Source: Streblospio benedicti (Eukaryota; Annelida; Polychaeta; Spionida; Spionidae). From it: a DNA stretch of 64,000 nucleotides. Under the pieces are notes generated by a model. It was given only the letters and a program-made list of their open reading frames with translations, did no database searches and was not told where the DNA came from. The position numbers were made by a program, and so were the translations under genes. Each line of letters begins with the position of its first letter. Within the stretch, counting starts at the first letter, position 1. The stretch spans positions 18,090,153 to 18,154,152 of the forward strand of contig CM032659.1 in assembly GCA_019095985.1 (NCBI GenBank), read 5' to 3'. Shown piece after piece: positions 11,633 to 23,160 of this stretch.

Positions 11633-13199
11633 TTAGCGCTTGCCGGCCCCGAACAGGTCGGGCATGTTGATGACGGCGTCCAGCATGCCGCTGTTCCTCT
11701 TGTCGCCGGTCTGGTGCTGCCCCGCGGCCCCCTCCTGGTGCAGCAGGATCTGCAGCATCTTGGCCGCGTACTTGGCCAGCTCCTGGAACAAGTGGTTATT
11801 ATCACTGGTGGTTAGTTCTGGCAGGGCGGGGAAGGGTGGGGTAATGCATCCTACGTCTATGTGGGTAAAAATAATAATGAAAAAAAAACACGTATCTAAA
11901 GGTGGTTTTGTTGCAGTTATTCATCCACATAGTAGACAGTTTAAGCGCACCTGCTCTTCATGGGAAACCAGGATATTGTGCTTGGTAGCAAAAACTGTGT
12001 TCGCAGGATAATTGGCTAAAAGTGACTACTAAGTCACCCATTTAAAAACAAAACAAACAAATGCCACCCTATGCCACCTTATAAAAGGTGTTGCAGATAC
12101 CCCCATTGAAAAATATGAGTTGTCCCTTTAAAAGTTATTCACTATATCAAAACATTAAAAACAATAACAAAAAAAAAAAAAAAACAAAAAAACAAAAAAA
12201 AACAGATGGAAATGTGTTCAAAGTGACTTTAAACCTAAGAACAAAGCAATGTTTGCCATTTACATTATACATATATAGTGCAGCTAATGCCAGCTCCTAA
12301 AATACCACACACGCAATAATATATGCAGTTTCAGTGGTGCAGATTCAGTGTTATGCTTCATTGACTTGTGGTTATCTAATGCCACGACTGACCATTAAAT
12401 CATCGTTGTCCTTTGCACGCAATTGTGCAATGCATGGATGGCTGAATCAAAGTTTTTCAAATGAACAATGTTGTTTGTGCAGTTAGTGACGTAGCAACCC
12501 ACTGTTTACATATATGTATGTATACAAATAGCAGTATTCAAGAACATGTGAACTTTACTCAGTGGGCCAAGACATAGGATACATTTGTATCTGACTTATC
12601 CCTCTTGACCCATTTCGAAAATATTACGGAATGAAACACCAATGCTTCGGCGAAAGAAAGTTATGCCACAAAAAGTGAGTTTGATTAATGTAAAATAATG
12701 TTGTGGCTACCGTCTTTTCCATCATTTAATAAATTTTTCAAAAGTTATAATGATTCAGTTTGGCTTAATCATTCTAACTTTATAAGCTGTTGAAAATTTT
12801 ATTAAATGGTGGAAAAACAAATAATATGAGTAGCCACCTACTCTAGTAGAATCCCCTTTGGGATCACTGCTACATGCATGATCTCAATAGAGAGGTGGTA
12901 TCTATACAGAGGGTTATTTTGGTAGCTTTATGAAAGTTTGGGAGCGTGAAAAGTAGTTTTACTATAGAGGTGATCTCATTATAGAGGTGGTCTCAATTGG
13001 AGGTTCTACTGTACATCTTAGTAATTCATGTAAAGTCAGCACGCAGGCGCCGCCTCCGCCTCACCTGTCTGTCCTTGCCGCCCAGGGCGTTGCCGGCCGC
13101 GCCGCTGTAGGGCCGGGCGGCTGCGGGGTGCGGCGCCAGCAGACACAGCACGGCCACGGCTACGGCCACCAGCAGCAGGCTACTCAGGGACGGACGCAT
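11633..13199 (-). CDS. Pdf: Pigment-dispersing factor/cerebrin-type neuropeptide precursor
   Basis: Two coding exons, 13199-13065 and 11782-11633, join in phase 0 across a CAG|GTGAGG donor and a TTCCAG|GAG acceptor to give a 94-residue preprohormone. Residues 1-28 form a signal peptide (hydrophobic core LLLVAVAVAVLCLLA, cleavage probably after AAA28). Residues 46-72 (ELAKYAAKMLQILLHQE...) form a spacer peptide with helix character. Lys-Arg at 73-74 precedes NSGMLDAVINMPDLFGA (75-91), then Gly-Lys-Arg and the stop. This predicts one 17-residue C-terminally amidated peptide. An Asn start, the LDAxxNMPDL core and the amidated end fit PDF and Aplysia cerebrin, secreted ligands of class B GPCRs involved in rhythm and locomotor control. 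Another acceptor (TGTTGGCAG) ends one base before the ATG, so the 5' UTR lies in a separate upstream exon. Coding exons are far more GC-rich than their flanks. Confidence 0.88.
12703..12837. repeat. Foldback hairpin (135 bp)
   Basis: It starts GTGGCTAC and ends GTAGCCAC. The arms share TTTTCCA, CATTTAATAAA and AATGATT blocks, with a loop of about 11 nt. It is close in size to the 472-607 hairpin but unrelated in sequence. It abuts the pogo-like MITE at 12841. Confidence 0.85.
12841..13011. mobile_element. Pogo-like MITE (CAGTAGAACC family), worn copy
   Basis: The right end GGAGGTTCTACTG is followed by TA and the left end is a degenerate CTAGTAGAATC preceded by TA. The interior carries the family's GAGACCACCTCTAT motif in reverse complement. 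It lies inside the PDF intron interval, directly beside the PDF signal-peptide exon. Confidence 0.75.
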
Positions 13200-13463
13200 C
13201 CTGCCAACAGCACGGGAGAGGGGGTGAGCGGCGGGGAGGTGGTTCAATGGCATAGTCAGATACGGGTGTGTTTTTTTTAGAAAGGGGGTGGGCGTGGGGG
13301 TGGGGGGGGATGTCATAGGTTTCGTATGCGCGATCGATAACAAACGTGGCAAATATCTTTAATAGGAAAATAAGGTATTTTGGAGGGAAAAGGGGGGGGG
13401 GGTCACGTGGCCCCTGAGCGCCCCATCCCTTTAACTGGATCTACTTATGGTTGGTGTAATGTC

Positions 13464-13641
13464 ATAGGCAGATCCAGGTTTTTGGAAAAGGTGGGGAGGA
13501 GGAGGAGGGGGGCGCACTTTAGAAAAAAGAGGGGGCGCACGTAAGGGATTTCATGAAAACCCCTATGAAAATGAAGTATTTTGGTGGGAAAGTGGGGGGG
13601 GCGGGGGGCGCCCCCTGTGCCCCTCCATTGGATCTGCCTAT
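13464..13641. mobile_element. hAT-like MITE (GGCAGATCC family)
   Basis: Perfect 13-bp ends ATAGGCAGATCCA and TGGATCTGCCTAT bracket G-rich sequence with the family core AAGTATTTTGGTGGGAAA. A worn relative with only the right end preserved lies at about 13319-13440. No clear target duplication was seen, so the superfamily is inferred from the ends. Confidence 0.7.
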
Positions 13642-14744
13642 TGTTGGTATGGTTTTAGTTGTGGTGTGTGTATGGTGAAGAGCAGCGGACCTAGTTAATT
13701 GTGTGGGTGGTGACTATATTCTGGTTGAACTATGCCCTGGATGCTGTATTTGTACTAAATGCAGCATTCATGATTGGGTCTGTATGGGAGAATGGTATGT
13801 AATGGTTGGGCGCATTTGAAAGTTGCCCTGAATAGTCAACAAACAGGCAAAATGCGAACAACCTAGTTCAAATCATAGAGCCTGTAGAGGTTTAATAGTC
13901 AAATGTGGACTAAATGACGTTCCGGAATGGACCCAGACGTCAACCAATTGGCTCTATGTGTAATAGGTTCCGTGCAGGCATCAGTTTCAAATTTCAAACT
14001 AAATTTGAGCGTCCTTTGTGAAAAATGCAATCTGTACTGGAGCAGCACACCTGACAGAATGACGGACGGATGAACAGATGTACACAACAACAATCATCTT
14101 TTAGCACGTAGAAAGATTCAGATGTTTAGAGGGTTAAAATACAATTTCTTTTTGTTCTCCATCTACGTTGCAGTTTAGTCGTTTGCGTTATGAAAGGATT
14201 ATTAAAAGTATTTATGATGTTTGTTTTCAATTATTCACAAGTGTTTGAACTAATCTTTTTTTATTTGTAATATGTTTTGTAAACTAAATAACTTGTTGGA
14301 AATTTTAAGAATTTAATTAGTGATTGATTAAAATATATACTTCAAAAGAAACATTTTTCCTGCATTTGATGTATATAAATTACTAGGTTCAAACCGTCGT
14401 GGCATTAGGTGCCACAAAATACAACTGTGTGTGATGTAAGTACTCATATCAATACTCATGTTCATATCGTGGATTATATAGTGGAATCATTAGTACTTTT
14501 GCTGATTCAAACGTACCAAGAAATAACCTATCTAATGCCCCGTGATCATGCTCAGTCATGCATAGGATAACTTGCACTGATATTGAATTGAGTTGAATAT
14601 GGTGCATTAAGTGGTTGTTAACTAGGATGCTGTAAAGATTTAAGAATTTTAAATATTTAAAAAATACTGATAAGAATACATAAACCATTTCTGGATTAAT
14701 TAATGGAAATTTAATAAAAACAGGATATCTACCTTAATTTACCC

Positions 14745-16058
14745 TGGTAAAGCGGTTGGGTTAACCAAAGATATAGGCCTAATATCTTTGGGTTAACTGC
14801 GGGAGTTACTCGAGGGAGTTACCTCAACGTGATGGAGATCTAGTCTATCGATCTGAACAAATGTTTTTCTGTTGATTATTTCAATTTCTGTAAACTCTTG
14901 AACATATATAGAAAACATCGTTTCAGTGTTTTATGATGTGTATCTCTAATCAAAAGTTACATTTTAAAATATAAGAGTTAGTTTACCTGACATTTAGGGA
15001 CGGTGCAATATTTACCAGGAAGGGGGACCGGTGCATTTGATAGGGGGACAGGTACTTTTTTCAAGGTGCAAAGTAGGGGGACCGGATGATTTTTCATTCT
15101 CGTTGGGCATGGGACATGTACTTTTTTTCAGCTGCTGAAATCCCACCTTGACGTAAGCAAATCGGTACAAATTAATCACGCCAATATTCATGGGAGGGGA
15201 CGCAGACTTTTTTTTATGAATAGAGGTCATGGGACATCAGTTTTTTTTTCATCACATCAGCAGGGGACAAAACCTTTTTTTCAGACAAGTTTTTCGATAC
15301 GCACCGGTCCCCCTGCCTGTTAAATATTGCACCGTCCCTTATGTCCACAAATTGACAGATTGATATGAGAAAGCACACTTTTTAAAATTTCACTATGAAA
15401 TTACAACCATTTTATTTAGTGTTACATAAATGTAAAATGTTAATGTACTGGTTTACAGTTTTCTTATATTGCGTTAAACTTGAAGTAAAATATTTCATTA
15501 TTGTTATACTTACTTGACATATGATAATATTAGTTTTACTTAAGAAGATTTATTTTACTCAGCATTAACTAATATATGAATCTAACATAAACAGTAATTG
15601 TGCTAAATTGTTTGTGAAATTCTTAGTATCTTACAGAGGCAAATACTTTTATGAGTAAAAAATCTTAGTTAATAAATTGACTTTTATATTATAATTCAGT
15701 ATATGATTTATGAAGACACCCCCACCCCCAGGTTACGGGACTGGTATGTGTCAATAATAGGTGTGTATAATTAGGTTGCACATGTTGAAGTTATGTGGCA
15801 TGTGAAACTTCAATACGTTCATAAAGCAGGTTTTAATTTTGTCATCATGTGCTTTATGAACTAATTGAAGAGTTTGCGTGTGTTCAAGATGTACAATCTA
15901 ATTATACATGCATAGTGTTGATACATACCTATTAAACCACGAATCTTAGTTCCACATATTCAAATAATCAACAGAAAAAACATTTGAATGGACGGACTAT
16001 GCCTCCATCTTGTTGGGGTAGCTCCCGGAATCACCCCAACCGCTTGACCCTGGTGATA
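14745..16058. repeat. Inverted repeat pair flanking 1.2 kb
   Basis: Left arm 14745-14883 and right arm 15963-16058 are imperfect inverted copies sharing AAGCGGTTGGG, GATGGAG and TTCTGTTGATTATTT. They could be the ends of one foldback DNA element or two opposed MITEs. The interval contains the Harbinger-like MITE at 14997-15338 and otherwise AT-rich DNA without an ORF. Confidence 0.7.
14997..15338. mobile_element. Harbinger-like MITE with TTA target duplication
   Basis: TIRs of about 38 bp with two mismatches begin GGGACGGTGCAATATTTA. TTA is present on both sides (14994-14996 and 15339-15341). The interior contains at least six diverged copies of a GGGGACxxGTACTTTTTTTCA-type motif. A 3-bp TWA duplication suggests the PIF/Harbinger superfamily. 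There is no ORF. Confidence 0.85.
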
Positions 16059-16218
16059 ATTTCAGATCAATTAATGGATTAAGGACACGTTTATGTTGGT
16101 CTACTTTATATTAAGGAATCCATCACTTTTAAGTATTGCGAAATTCATTTATAACATAATCATTTTTGTAACATACATATATGTATCCATTATATTTTCA
16201 AACTTATTTTGTTTACAG

Positions 16219-16312
16219 CAACAAAAACACTAGAAGGAACATTCATAAAGAAAACACATAAGCAGGAACTATCAAGAACTCTTAGAATTGACGCAGGGAA
16301 GAACTCTGAAAT
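16219..16312 (+). other. 5' UTR part of the ANK-SOCS exon
   Basis: This runs from the strong acceptor at 16218 to the ATG and contains no upstream ATG. The exon supplying the rest of the 5' UTR was not identified. It may lie within or beyond the inverted-repeat region at 14.7-16.1 kb. Confidence 0.5.
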
Positions 16313-17926
16313 ATGGAGGAAGAAAACTCCACTGATGAAATCAGCAGTGAAGATGAACTGGACCTTCTGACGGCAATTTCTCACTATGAACCTATGGACT
16401 GTGTCACCCGCTTGATCTCACCAAGCACCATCAACATGCAGGGTGAGAATGGTAACACAGCGCTCCATGTAGCAGTGGAAGTGTACAGATGGGAGCTAGT
16501 GCCAGTTCTACTGCAGGGCGGGGCTGATATCAGCATTGTTAATGACCGTCAAGAAACCCCATTAATTTGTGCTGCAGATAAGAATGCCCCAGTAGACATC
16601 ATCAACCAGCTGGTTTCTCCTCAAAACATCAACATTCAGGATGACGATGGTGACACAGTACTCCATAAGGTTATCGACGACAAAAGATGGAAGCTAGTGC
16701 CAGTTCTACTGCAGCGTGGGGCAGATATTAGCATTGCTAATGGCCTTCAAGAAACCCCATTAAATTGTGCCGTAAATCGTGATGCTCCAGTAGACATCAT
16801 CGCCCAGCTGGTTTCTCCTCAAAACATCAACAAGCAGCAAGACGATGGTGACACAATACTCCATAAGGTTATCGAAGAGAAAAGATGGGAGTTAGTGCCA
16901 GTTCTACTGCAGGGCGGGGCAGATATCAGCATATGTAATGACAGTCAAGAAACCCCATTAAATTGTGCCGTAAATCATGATGCCCCAGTAGACATCATCA
17001 CCCAGCTGATTTCTCCTCAAAACATCAACATTCAGGATGACGATGGTGACACAATACTCCATAAGGTTATCGAAGAGAAAAGATGGGAGCTAGTGCCAGT
17101 TCTACTGCAGCGTGGGGCAGATATCAGCATTGTTAATGACCGTCAAGAAACCCCATTAAATTGTGCTGCAAATCGTGATGCCCCAGTAGACATCATCACC
17201 CAGCTGATTTCTCCTCAAAACATCAACATGCAGGATGAAGGTGATTGCACAGCGCTCAATGTGGCAGTGATGAATAAACGATGGGATCTGGTGCCAGTTC
17301 TACTGCAGCACGGGGCTGATGTCAACCTTTGTGATGACACAAAACGAACCCCATTACATTGGGCTGCAGATCATGACGCCCCAGCCCACATTACCTCCCG
17401 GCTGATTTCTCCTCACAACATCAACGCGCAGAATACATTTGGTAACACAGCGCTCCATGTAGCAGTGGAAGAGGAAAGATGGGAGCTAGTGCCAGTTCTA
17501 CTGCAGCGTGGGGCAGATATCAACATGGAGAATGACAGTCAAGCAACCCCATTACATTGTGCTACAAATCATGATGCCCCAGCCGACATCATAGCCCAGC
17601 TGATTTCTCCTTTCAACATCAACTTGGCTAGTGAAGATGGTGATGTTGCGCTCCTTGATGTTGTTGGAGGGGAAAGATGGGAGCTGTTGCCAGTTCTTCT
17701 GCAGCACGGGGCAGACCCCTTCTTGTGGGGCATCCTCCCAGAACCACCAAAGCCACTTTCTCTTCAGTCTCTATGCATCGCGACCATCAGGAGCTACATG
17801 ATAATCAAGTCTGATGAGGCGTTTGAGGGACTCGGACTTCCCCATTTACTTCCTGAGCTCAAGCTAAAACCGTTGGCTGATGAGATAATTGCTGCAAACA
17901 ACTTTCACATACCATCATTTCCTTGA
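16313..17926 (+). CDS. Ankyrin-repeat and SOCS-box protein (ASB-like)
   Basis: A 537-residue protein in one large exon. After an acidic N-terminus, residues 40-470 are seven units of exactly 66 residues (starting at I40, I106, I172, I238, I304, I370 and I436), each made of two 33-residue ankyrin repeats. Typical elements are GDTxLHxxI, RWELVPVLLQxGADI, ETPLxCA and DAPVDIIxQLISPQN. Units 2-4 are nearly identical. Residues 481-516 look like a SOCS box: SLQSLCIATIR fits the Elongin BC box and LGLPHLLPEL the Cul5 box. By family this is a substrate receptor of an Elongin B/C-Cul5 ubiquitin ligase, with the ankyrin stack as binding surface. The start aaatATGG has a good context. An acceptor (TTATTTTGTTTACAG) ends at 16218, so at least one upstream exon exists, and AATAAA lies at 18018. 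The gene lies inside the inferred PDF intron, on the opposite strand. Confidence 0.85.
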   Translation: MEEENSTDEISSEDELDLLTAISHYEPMDCVTRLISPSTINMQGENGNTALHVAVEVYRWELVPVLLQGGADISIVNDRQETPLICAADKNAPVDIINQLVSPQNINIQDDDGDTVLHKVIDDKRWKLVPVLLQRGADISIANGLQETPLNCAVNRDAPVDIIAQLVSPQNINKQQDDGDTILHKVIEEKRWELVPVLLQGGADISICNDSQETPLNCAVNHDAPVDIITQLISPQNINIQDDDGDTILHKVIEEKRWELVPVLLQRGADISIVNDRQETPLNCAANRDAPVDIITQLISPQNINMQDEGDCTALNVAVMNKRWDLVPVLLQHGADVNLCDDTKRTPLHWAADHDAPAHITSRLISPHNINAQNTFGNTALHVAVEEERWELVPVLLQRGADINMENDSQATPLHCATNHDAPADIIAQLISPFNINLASEDGDVALLDVVGGERWELLPVLLQHGADPFLWGILPEPPKPLSLQSLCIATIRSYMIIKSDEAFEGLGLPHLLPELKLKPLADEIIAANNFHIPSFP

Positions 17927-18017
17927 AATATGCAAATGACCAAGCCATATGTGTTCAAGACTAAAACAGAAGTGCTCAGCGACCACGGCGTCAGTAGGAC
18001 AACATGGACTCATGGAA

Positions 18018-18023
18018 AATAAA
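18018..18023 (+). terminator. Polyadenylation signal of the ANK-SOCS gene
   Basis: AATAAA lies 92 bp after the stop codon and is followed by T-rich and GT-containing sequence. It is the first such hexamer downstream of the coding region. Confidence 0.6.
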
Positions 18024-21000
18024 GATGCTTTAACGAGGTTTACTTTAGATTAAAGTGTTTTATTAACAACAGGAAGTCTTATTTTGTATGGCAAAATAGT
18101 TGTGCTCAGTTACACGTTCTAGTGAAAGTATACATAGTATGCTGCTGCTGACATGGTCTCTTAATAATAGCTGTCCATGACTGAAAACATGTATCAAAGA
18201 TTATAATTAAACTGTATATATTATAGGTCATACACGATGCTACGATTCAGATTCAGATTCACAAGTTAAAGCTGTTGAAAATGTGCTCTAAACCTCGCAC
18301 ATACCTAATATTGTAGTAGATGTGAGGTATCCAAACTGTTATCCGTCTTGTTGTCAATATATATATTTTTTAAAAAAAAACTGTGTATGACAAACTAAGG
18401 TTACTCAACCATAGGGTTATAGTACACGCTTTTATATAGTAAATAAACATACATAACAAACAAATTATCACATATGAAAATCTGTTTACCGAACTGTAAC
18501 TGCTGGCCTCTTTAGCAGTACATGAATTTCACCTATTTCTTGCGCTAATTAGTTCTACAGTAGAACTTTCATAAGTCACCCAGTTAAAGATCAAACAGAG
18601 TATACTCATGGAAATGCTGATATAGAGATGCCAATACAAATACAGTACCCTCTTTAAATTTCAGTCCTATGCTGCAGATGTTCACACAGTATAAATGGAA
18701 TGACAAATGCACCAATGGCCTTGTGTAGAAGTGTGTTTAAAACACATTTTCAACAGCTACAACTTTATTTAATGGCTTGATCAACTTTCTGGGTTGAATA
18801 TATTCTTTTGTTTACCTGAGAATAGTGAGATTATATATTGTAGAAACTAGTTACTTATAAATAATATGCTGTTTTTGCAACATTTTTGAATATTTTATTT
18901 ATATGTACTGGATTTTGTACCATGTTTTGTTGAAAATACTTAGTTATAAGATTAGATAAATGAACAACATTATGTGTGTCTTGTTTAATAAGTAAATGGA
19001 AAAAATGGAGCATGATGCAATAATTTGCACTTTTATAATATTTTTGTCTATTATTCAAAGTCAAATTAAATTGTTTAAAACCTAAGCCAGATTTTAAATT
19101 AAATTATTTAAATATTTTATACACAAAGTGAAATCAAAACAATATATAATTTGATTTTTTGCCACGTTTGTGATCATATAAAAGAAAATACTCATTACTT
19201 ATGTCTCATGTCAAGACTGTTAAGACTGTATATTAGTTCACATAATTATATGCTTAAAAGACTATATTTCTTGTAATTTAATAGTAGATTGATTTAGCAA
19301 TTTATACCAAGAAACCATTTTCCTGTAAATGAAAATAATATTTGTCCAACATTTATAGATAAGTTCCAATTTTATTTTTGGCCTTAGGAAAGTAAACAAA
19401 ATATGTCAAAACATAGATAATGTAGCACAATGCACAACCAGTCAGTTAGCAGTGATGATACAATTTTGAACTTGTATTTATTACCGACTGAGAGCCCCAA
19501 AACTGCATAATTCATGAGTAAACAAGCTTCCAAGTACGCTATTCAACCGGCTAGCCTAGACGGTGTGATAATAGTAAAAAAAAAAGGCAGATAAAAATGG
19601 AACCAAACAATTAACATCTACCAAACTAAACGCTGGGTTGCAAAGTTAAAAACTAGATTAGAATGTTAAGGTTTCAGAGTTGACAACCAGCATCTTGTGC
19701 GTCTACAAAGTGACATCACGGCAGATTTTTTATTGCCATAACGCCCTCCAGTGACAGCAAGCAAACACTAGTCACGCCACCTGTTGGCGTGACGTCACAT
19801 CGAGAAATCCCCATCTTGCGAGACTGAGGCGGTGATGAAATGTGCTTTTAATAGAGTCCAGTGAGGAGCTTTGTTAATGGAATAGTTGAAGACATTTATT
19901 TCTTCATATAATCACGGAAACTTAATTCACTCGGGCTTGCTAAAGATGCCTCTGTTTTCAGTGTTCCTACCTTTTCCAGGGATACAGGTACATTCATGAC
20001 ACATAGTGCAACCAACTATAGAATGACATTCATCTTCAGTATTCACCACCTTGACGAAGTGTAAATAGATGCATACAGTCTTCTAGTTACGTATTCCAAA
20101 CTACTCACTTACAATATGAAAGCGTTAAATGTCTGCGTTTATTGGGTCTAATTAATAGCTTCAATTAAGTACCTGCATGAATTTGCAAGTGCTAGAAGGA
20201 AACTTTACATGTGTGTACAATGATAATCAAAGGTGCACAAGACTATTATTGGTAATCATATATAAATCACAACCACTGACCATTACACAAGATGGAGTGA
20301 CTACGACTACATGTTATTTAACCTCAAAGATTTCTCTGTATGATACCTGTACTACATATGATATTAGTGAGTATGATAATTGCTCATTTACACAATTGTC
20401 GACCAAACCTGCAAGTCCAGGCCACTGCATGTGGGGTGAAGTAGGCAGGGGACACTTGGTGTTAATGAGATAGTTCATGGAAACTTACTTCTACCTTTAC
20501 GACTCTCATCAATAGTGAGCTTAGTATCATGTATTATACCGTCAGCAAAAAGAGATTCAGGAGATAGGAAAGAGACCGCGTAGCCACAAGTTAAACGCAA
20601 GTTTTTGTCCATAATGAATCACAGATGAGGTCAGAGCTGTGACATTCTCGTTATGTGCTAGACTTTGCACTTTGAAACTAATAGACGTAGAAAACAGACA
20701 GGATCAGTATATAACATATGCGTTTCCCATTGCTTGTGAATTGATTTTCCATCTTTCAAACTCTCTTTTGATAGCAAGTTTATTTTCACCATGGTATACA
20801 CATACCTGAAGACAGGTTTTACAAGACCTATCCTCTATCTAACTGTATCAAGTGGCCCTGGTGGGACTCGAACTCAAAACCCCACTAATGTGATGCGAGA
20901 GAACTGATTTATTAGACAAAAGTGGTGCATCTGACAAATAGCTTACAGTCTATACATTTGGAAATGCCCCACTCGGCAACCACTAGCCTATAAGATAATC

Positions 21001-21955
21001 AGTCCCTCCATACAAGATTACTACAGTCTTCCCTTGGTGCTCACACAACTCATTTAGGTTTCAGAACCTTTATCTCATAACTTTATCTCACATAGAGATG
21101 GTTTTTGCAACATGACAGATGCCCTCAAAGTTGATTCATTTCTACGTGATCTTTTATATATTAGTGGGCTGAAATGAACACATGTATATAGAATTCATTG
21201 CATTGGCAATGCAAACATTAATTGCAACTTGGTGCAACAAAATGTCTCAAACATAATTTTTGCCCATATCAGAAAACCTCTTGCGCCTTGGAATAACAAC
21301 TGAAATTCTCTGCACCCTTTCATCCAAAACACTGGTAAAAACAAACAATGTAGACCCGAATATATAAGAGAGCACAAACTTACTTGTTGAGACTTGAGTG
21401 ACCTGAATGAACCTAGTATGACTGAATGGTCCTCCTTCAAATGTCCGTCACCAATCACTGCTGGGCTACCGTGTCAACCAAAACAGTTACTTTAATCTAT
21501 TAAATATTGATGCTGCCTTGTAGAAGAGTAGACCGTATCACCCTGGCAGTGGTTTATGTCTATCCGGTCAGTGTAAAGTTATGCTCTCCGGACTGGTGGT
21601 GTCCGTGTACACTTTATACTGACATGGACTGAGTCTAGACGACGCCGTCACCGCCCTGCTGTCTCACTTGCAGGGGAACAGGCCGTGGCCGTCATTTCAT
21701 GGATATGTTATGTATCCTATAATATTGTAATGAAGGATAGGTAGGGACGGCTATGTCCAGCATAAGCTGATCGGAATAGTTGTTACACATTCTTTTACTT
21801 TTAGATCTACTACAATTATTATAAATAGATGCTATGTGACGAATGGCAATGGTCAACTATGATCTCAAAATAAGAGCAACGACTGATGTACGGTGTGTTT
21901 TTGGCTGCACCTATTTAAAGGGCACCCACAAATAATAATTGATTACATTAAATAG
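18024..21955. other. Gene-poor AT-rich interval
   Basis: It holds the candidate Cys-rich exon at 19971-20049 and a possible companion at 20489-20612, a TGACGTCA at about 19793, and an isolated tRNA B-box-like block on the minus strand at about 20860. The 98-codon plus frame at 20177-20473 is unrecognised. Nothing else can be supported. Confidence 0.4.
19971..20049 (-). CDS. Candidate cysteine-rich exon (VWC-like)
   Basis: The minus strand encodes VVNTEDECHSIVGCTMCHEC followed by TCIPGK, ending in a good donor AAAAG|GTAGGA. Five cysteines fall in about 20 residues, and the spacing CxxCxC..G resembles the middle of a von Willebrand factor C module. The acceptor is weak (TTCGTCAAG), and an alternative start at 20079 is also open. 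A second open segment with an ATG lies upstream at 20612-20489 (begins MDKNLRLTCGYAV, donor GAA|GTAAGT), but its phase does not match directly, so an intermediate exon would be needed. This is either a fragment of an unrecognised spliced gene or chance. Confidence 0.25.
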
Positions 21956-22230
21956 ATACTTAATAAATCTTAGGTGGCGAGTGAGAATGAGATATTAAAA
22001 TCATTTGCAATACATCTGTTATTATTAGGTTATTCCATACATCATCATGAAATATAAAATTCAATCCTATATCATATTCTATCTATGGTCATAAATTCAA
22101 TCATAGATATATTAAGTACTTTACATATTTGAGTGTGTAACAACTAGCAAGGCCCATTAGATAATAAAATTTGTATCCTTACACAACGTACTCAGTCATG
22201 CCTTTAACTGACCCCAGAAATGCATTGTGT
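21956..22230 (+). repeat. Dispersed repeat family R1, plus copy
   Basis: It shares TTAAAATCATTTGCAATA, then CAACGTACTCAGTCATGCC and TTTAACTGACCCCAGAAA with copies at about 28916-29238, 30466-30790 (plus) and 32855-33235, 33590-33945, 35415-35790 (minus). It is AT-rich and non-coding. Confidence 0.75.
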
Positions 22231-22659
22231 ATTAAAATCTAGCTTCGGCCTTCACCATCGCCGTCAAACGCGTTTTTGTGCTGTTGAAATTGTAACGAGT
22301 GGTGATATGTATATCACGTCTATGCCCATCAAATCAAAGTTATGATAGAAATAAACCATCAAGAGAGAAGCGGACTGATCAGAGCCTTCCTACAATTATA
22401 TGGCTGTGGGTCACTTTATAGCAGGTCCATGTTAGACCCGACCCTGGCACCACGTGGGTGGGGCTGAAAACCCGAACTAATGACACCATCTCCCACTCGG
22501 CCTCAGATGTTGATTACACGGTCGTTAGCAGCTCGTCAGTGGTCACTGGTGGGCGGGGCTGTGGGGACTGGTCAGTAGATGAGGCAGTAAATATGCAATT
22601 GCACCTCAGTGGGTAGGCTAAGTGCTTTGTATACGTGTTCACTCGAATAAAACCCGTCA

Positions 22660-22842
22660 CTGGTAGATCCAGATTTTCAGAAAGGGTGGTGGGGTGGGGG
22701 TGGCGCACATGTAAGATTTATGATAAGTGATCTCATGGGTTAAGTACGCGCAATTGATATCGAGCATGACAAAACCCCTGTGGAAATAACCGGGCGGAAA
22801 AAGGGTGGGGGCGTCCCCTGTGCTCCCCCATGGATCTGCCTA
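22660..22842. mobile_element. hAT-like MITE (GGCAGATCC family)
   Basis: Left end CTGGTAGATCCAG and right end TGGATCTGCCTAT bracket a G-rich, non-coding interior. Same family as 13464-13641. Confidence 0.65.
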
Positions 22843-22964
22843 TGCCGATTGTCGATGGTGTTCATGAACGTAAGCCCCGGAATGTTAGCACAAGCCTCAA
22901 CGAGAAGTCATGACATTGGTCATACATATGAGCATGTCTCATGAACATTGAGTGATCGAATCTA

Positions 22965-23100
22965 TGCTGCAGTCACACTACCCACGGCATACACGTCCTT
23001 TGACTGACACGAATTGAACCCACGACCTGGTGCACGCATGAAGGTATAAGCACTGCGCCATATAATAAAACCCCATGCGTTGTCCCAAGAATGACCAGAC
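22965..23100 (-). mobile_element. tRNA-derived SINE fragment
   Basis: On the minus strand a TGGCGCAGTG A-box-like block (about 23055) and a GTGGGTTCAATTCG B-box-like block (about 23015) have tRNA-like spacing. The flanks do not fold as a tRNA. Probably a SINE head. Confidence 0.5.
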
Positions 23101-23160
23101 ATTGAGTTTAACAACGTCGTGTTTTCTTGTTGTCTCGTTCGTTCCCAACCCAGTATAGTA

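Noticed and set aside
20177-20473. 98-codon plus-strand frame with several cysteines
   Set aside because: No family match or good splice sites. The opposite strand offers the better exon candidates, so it is left unassigned.
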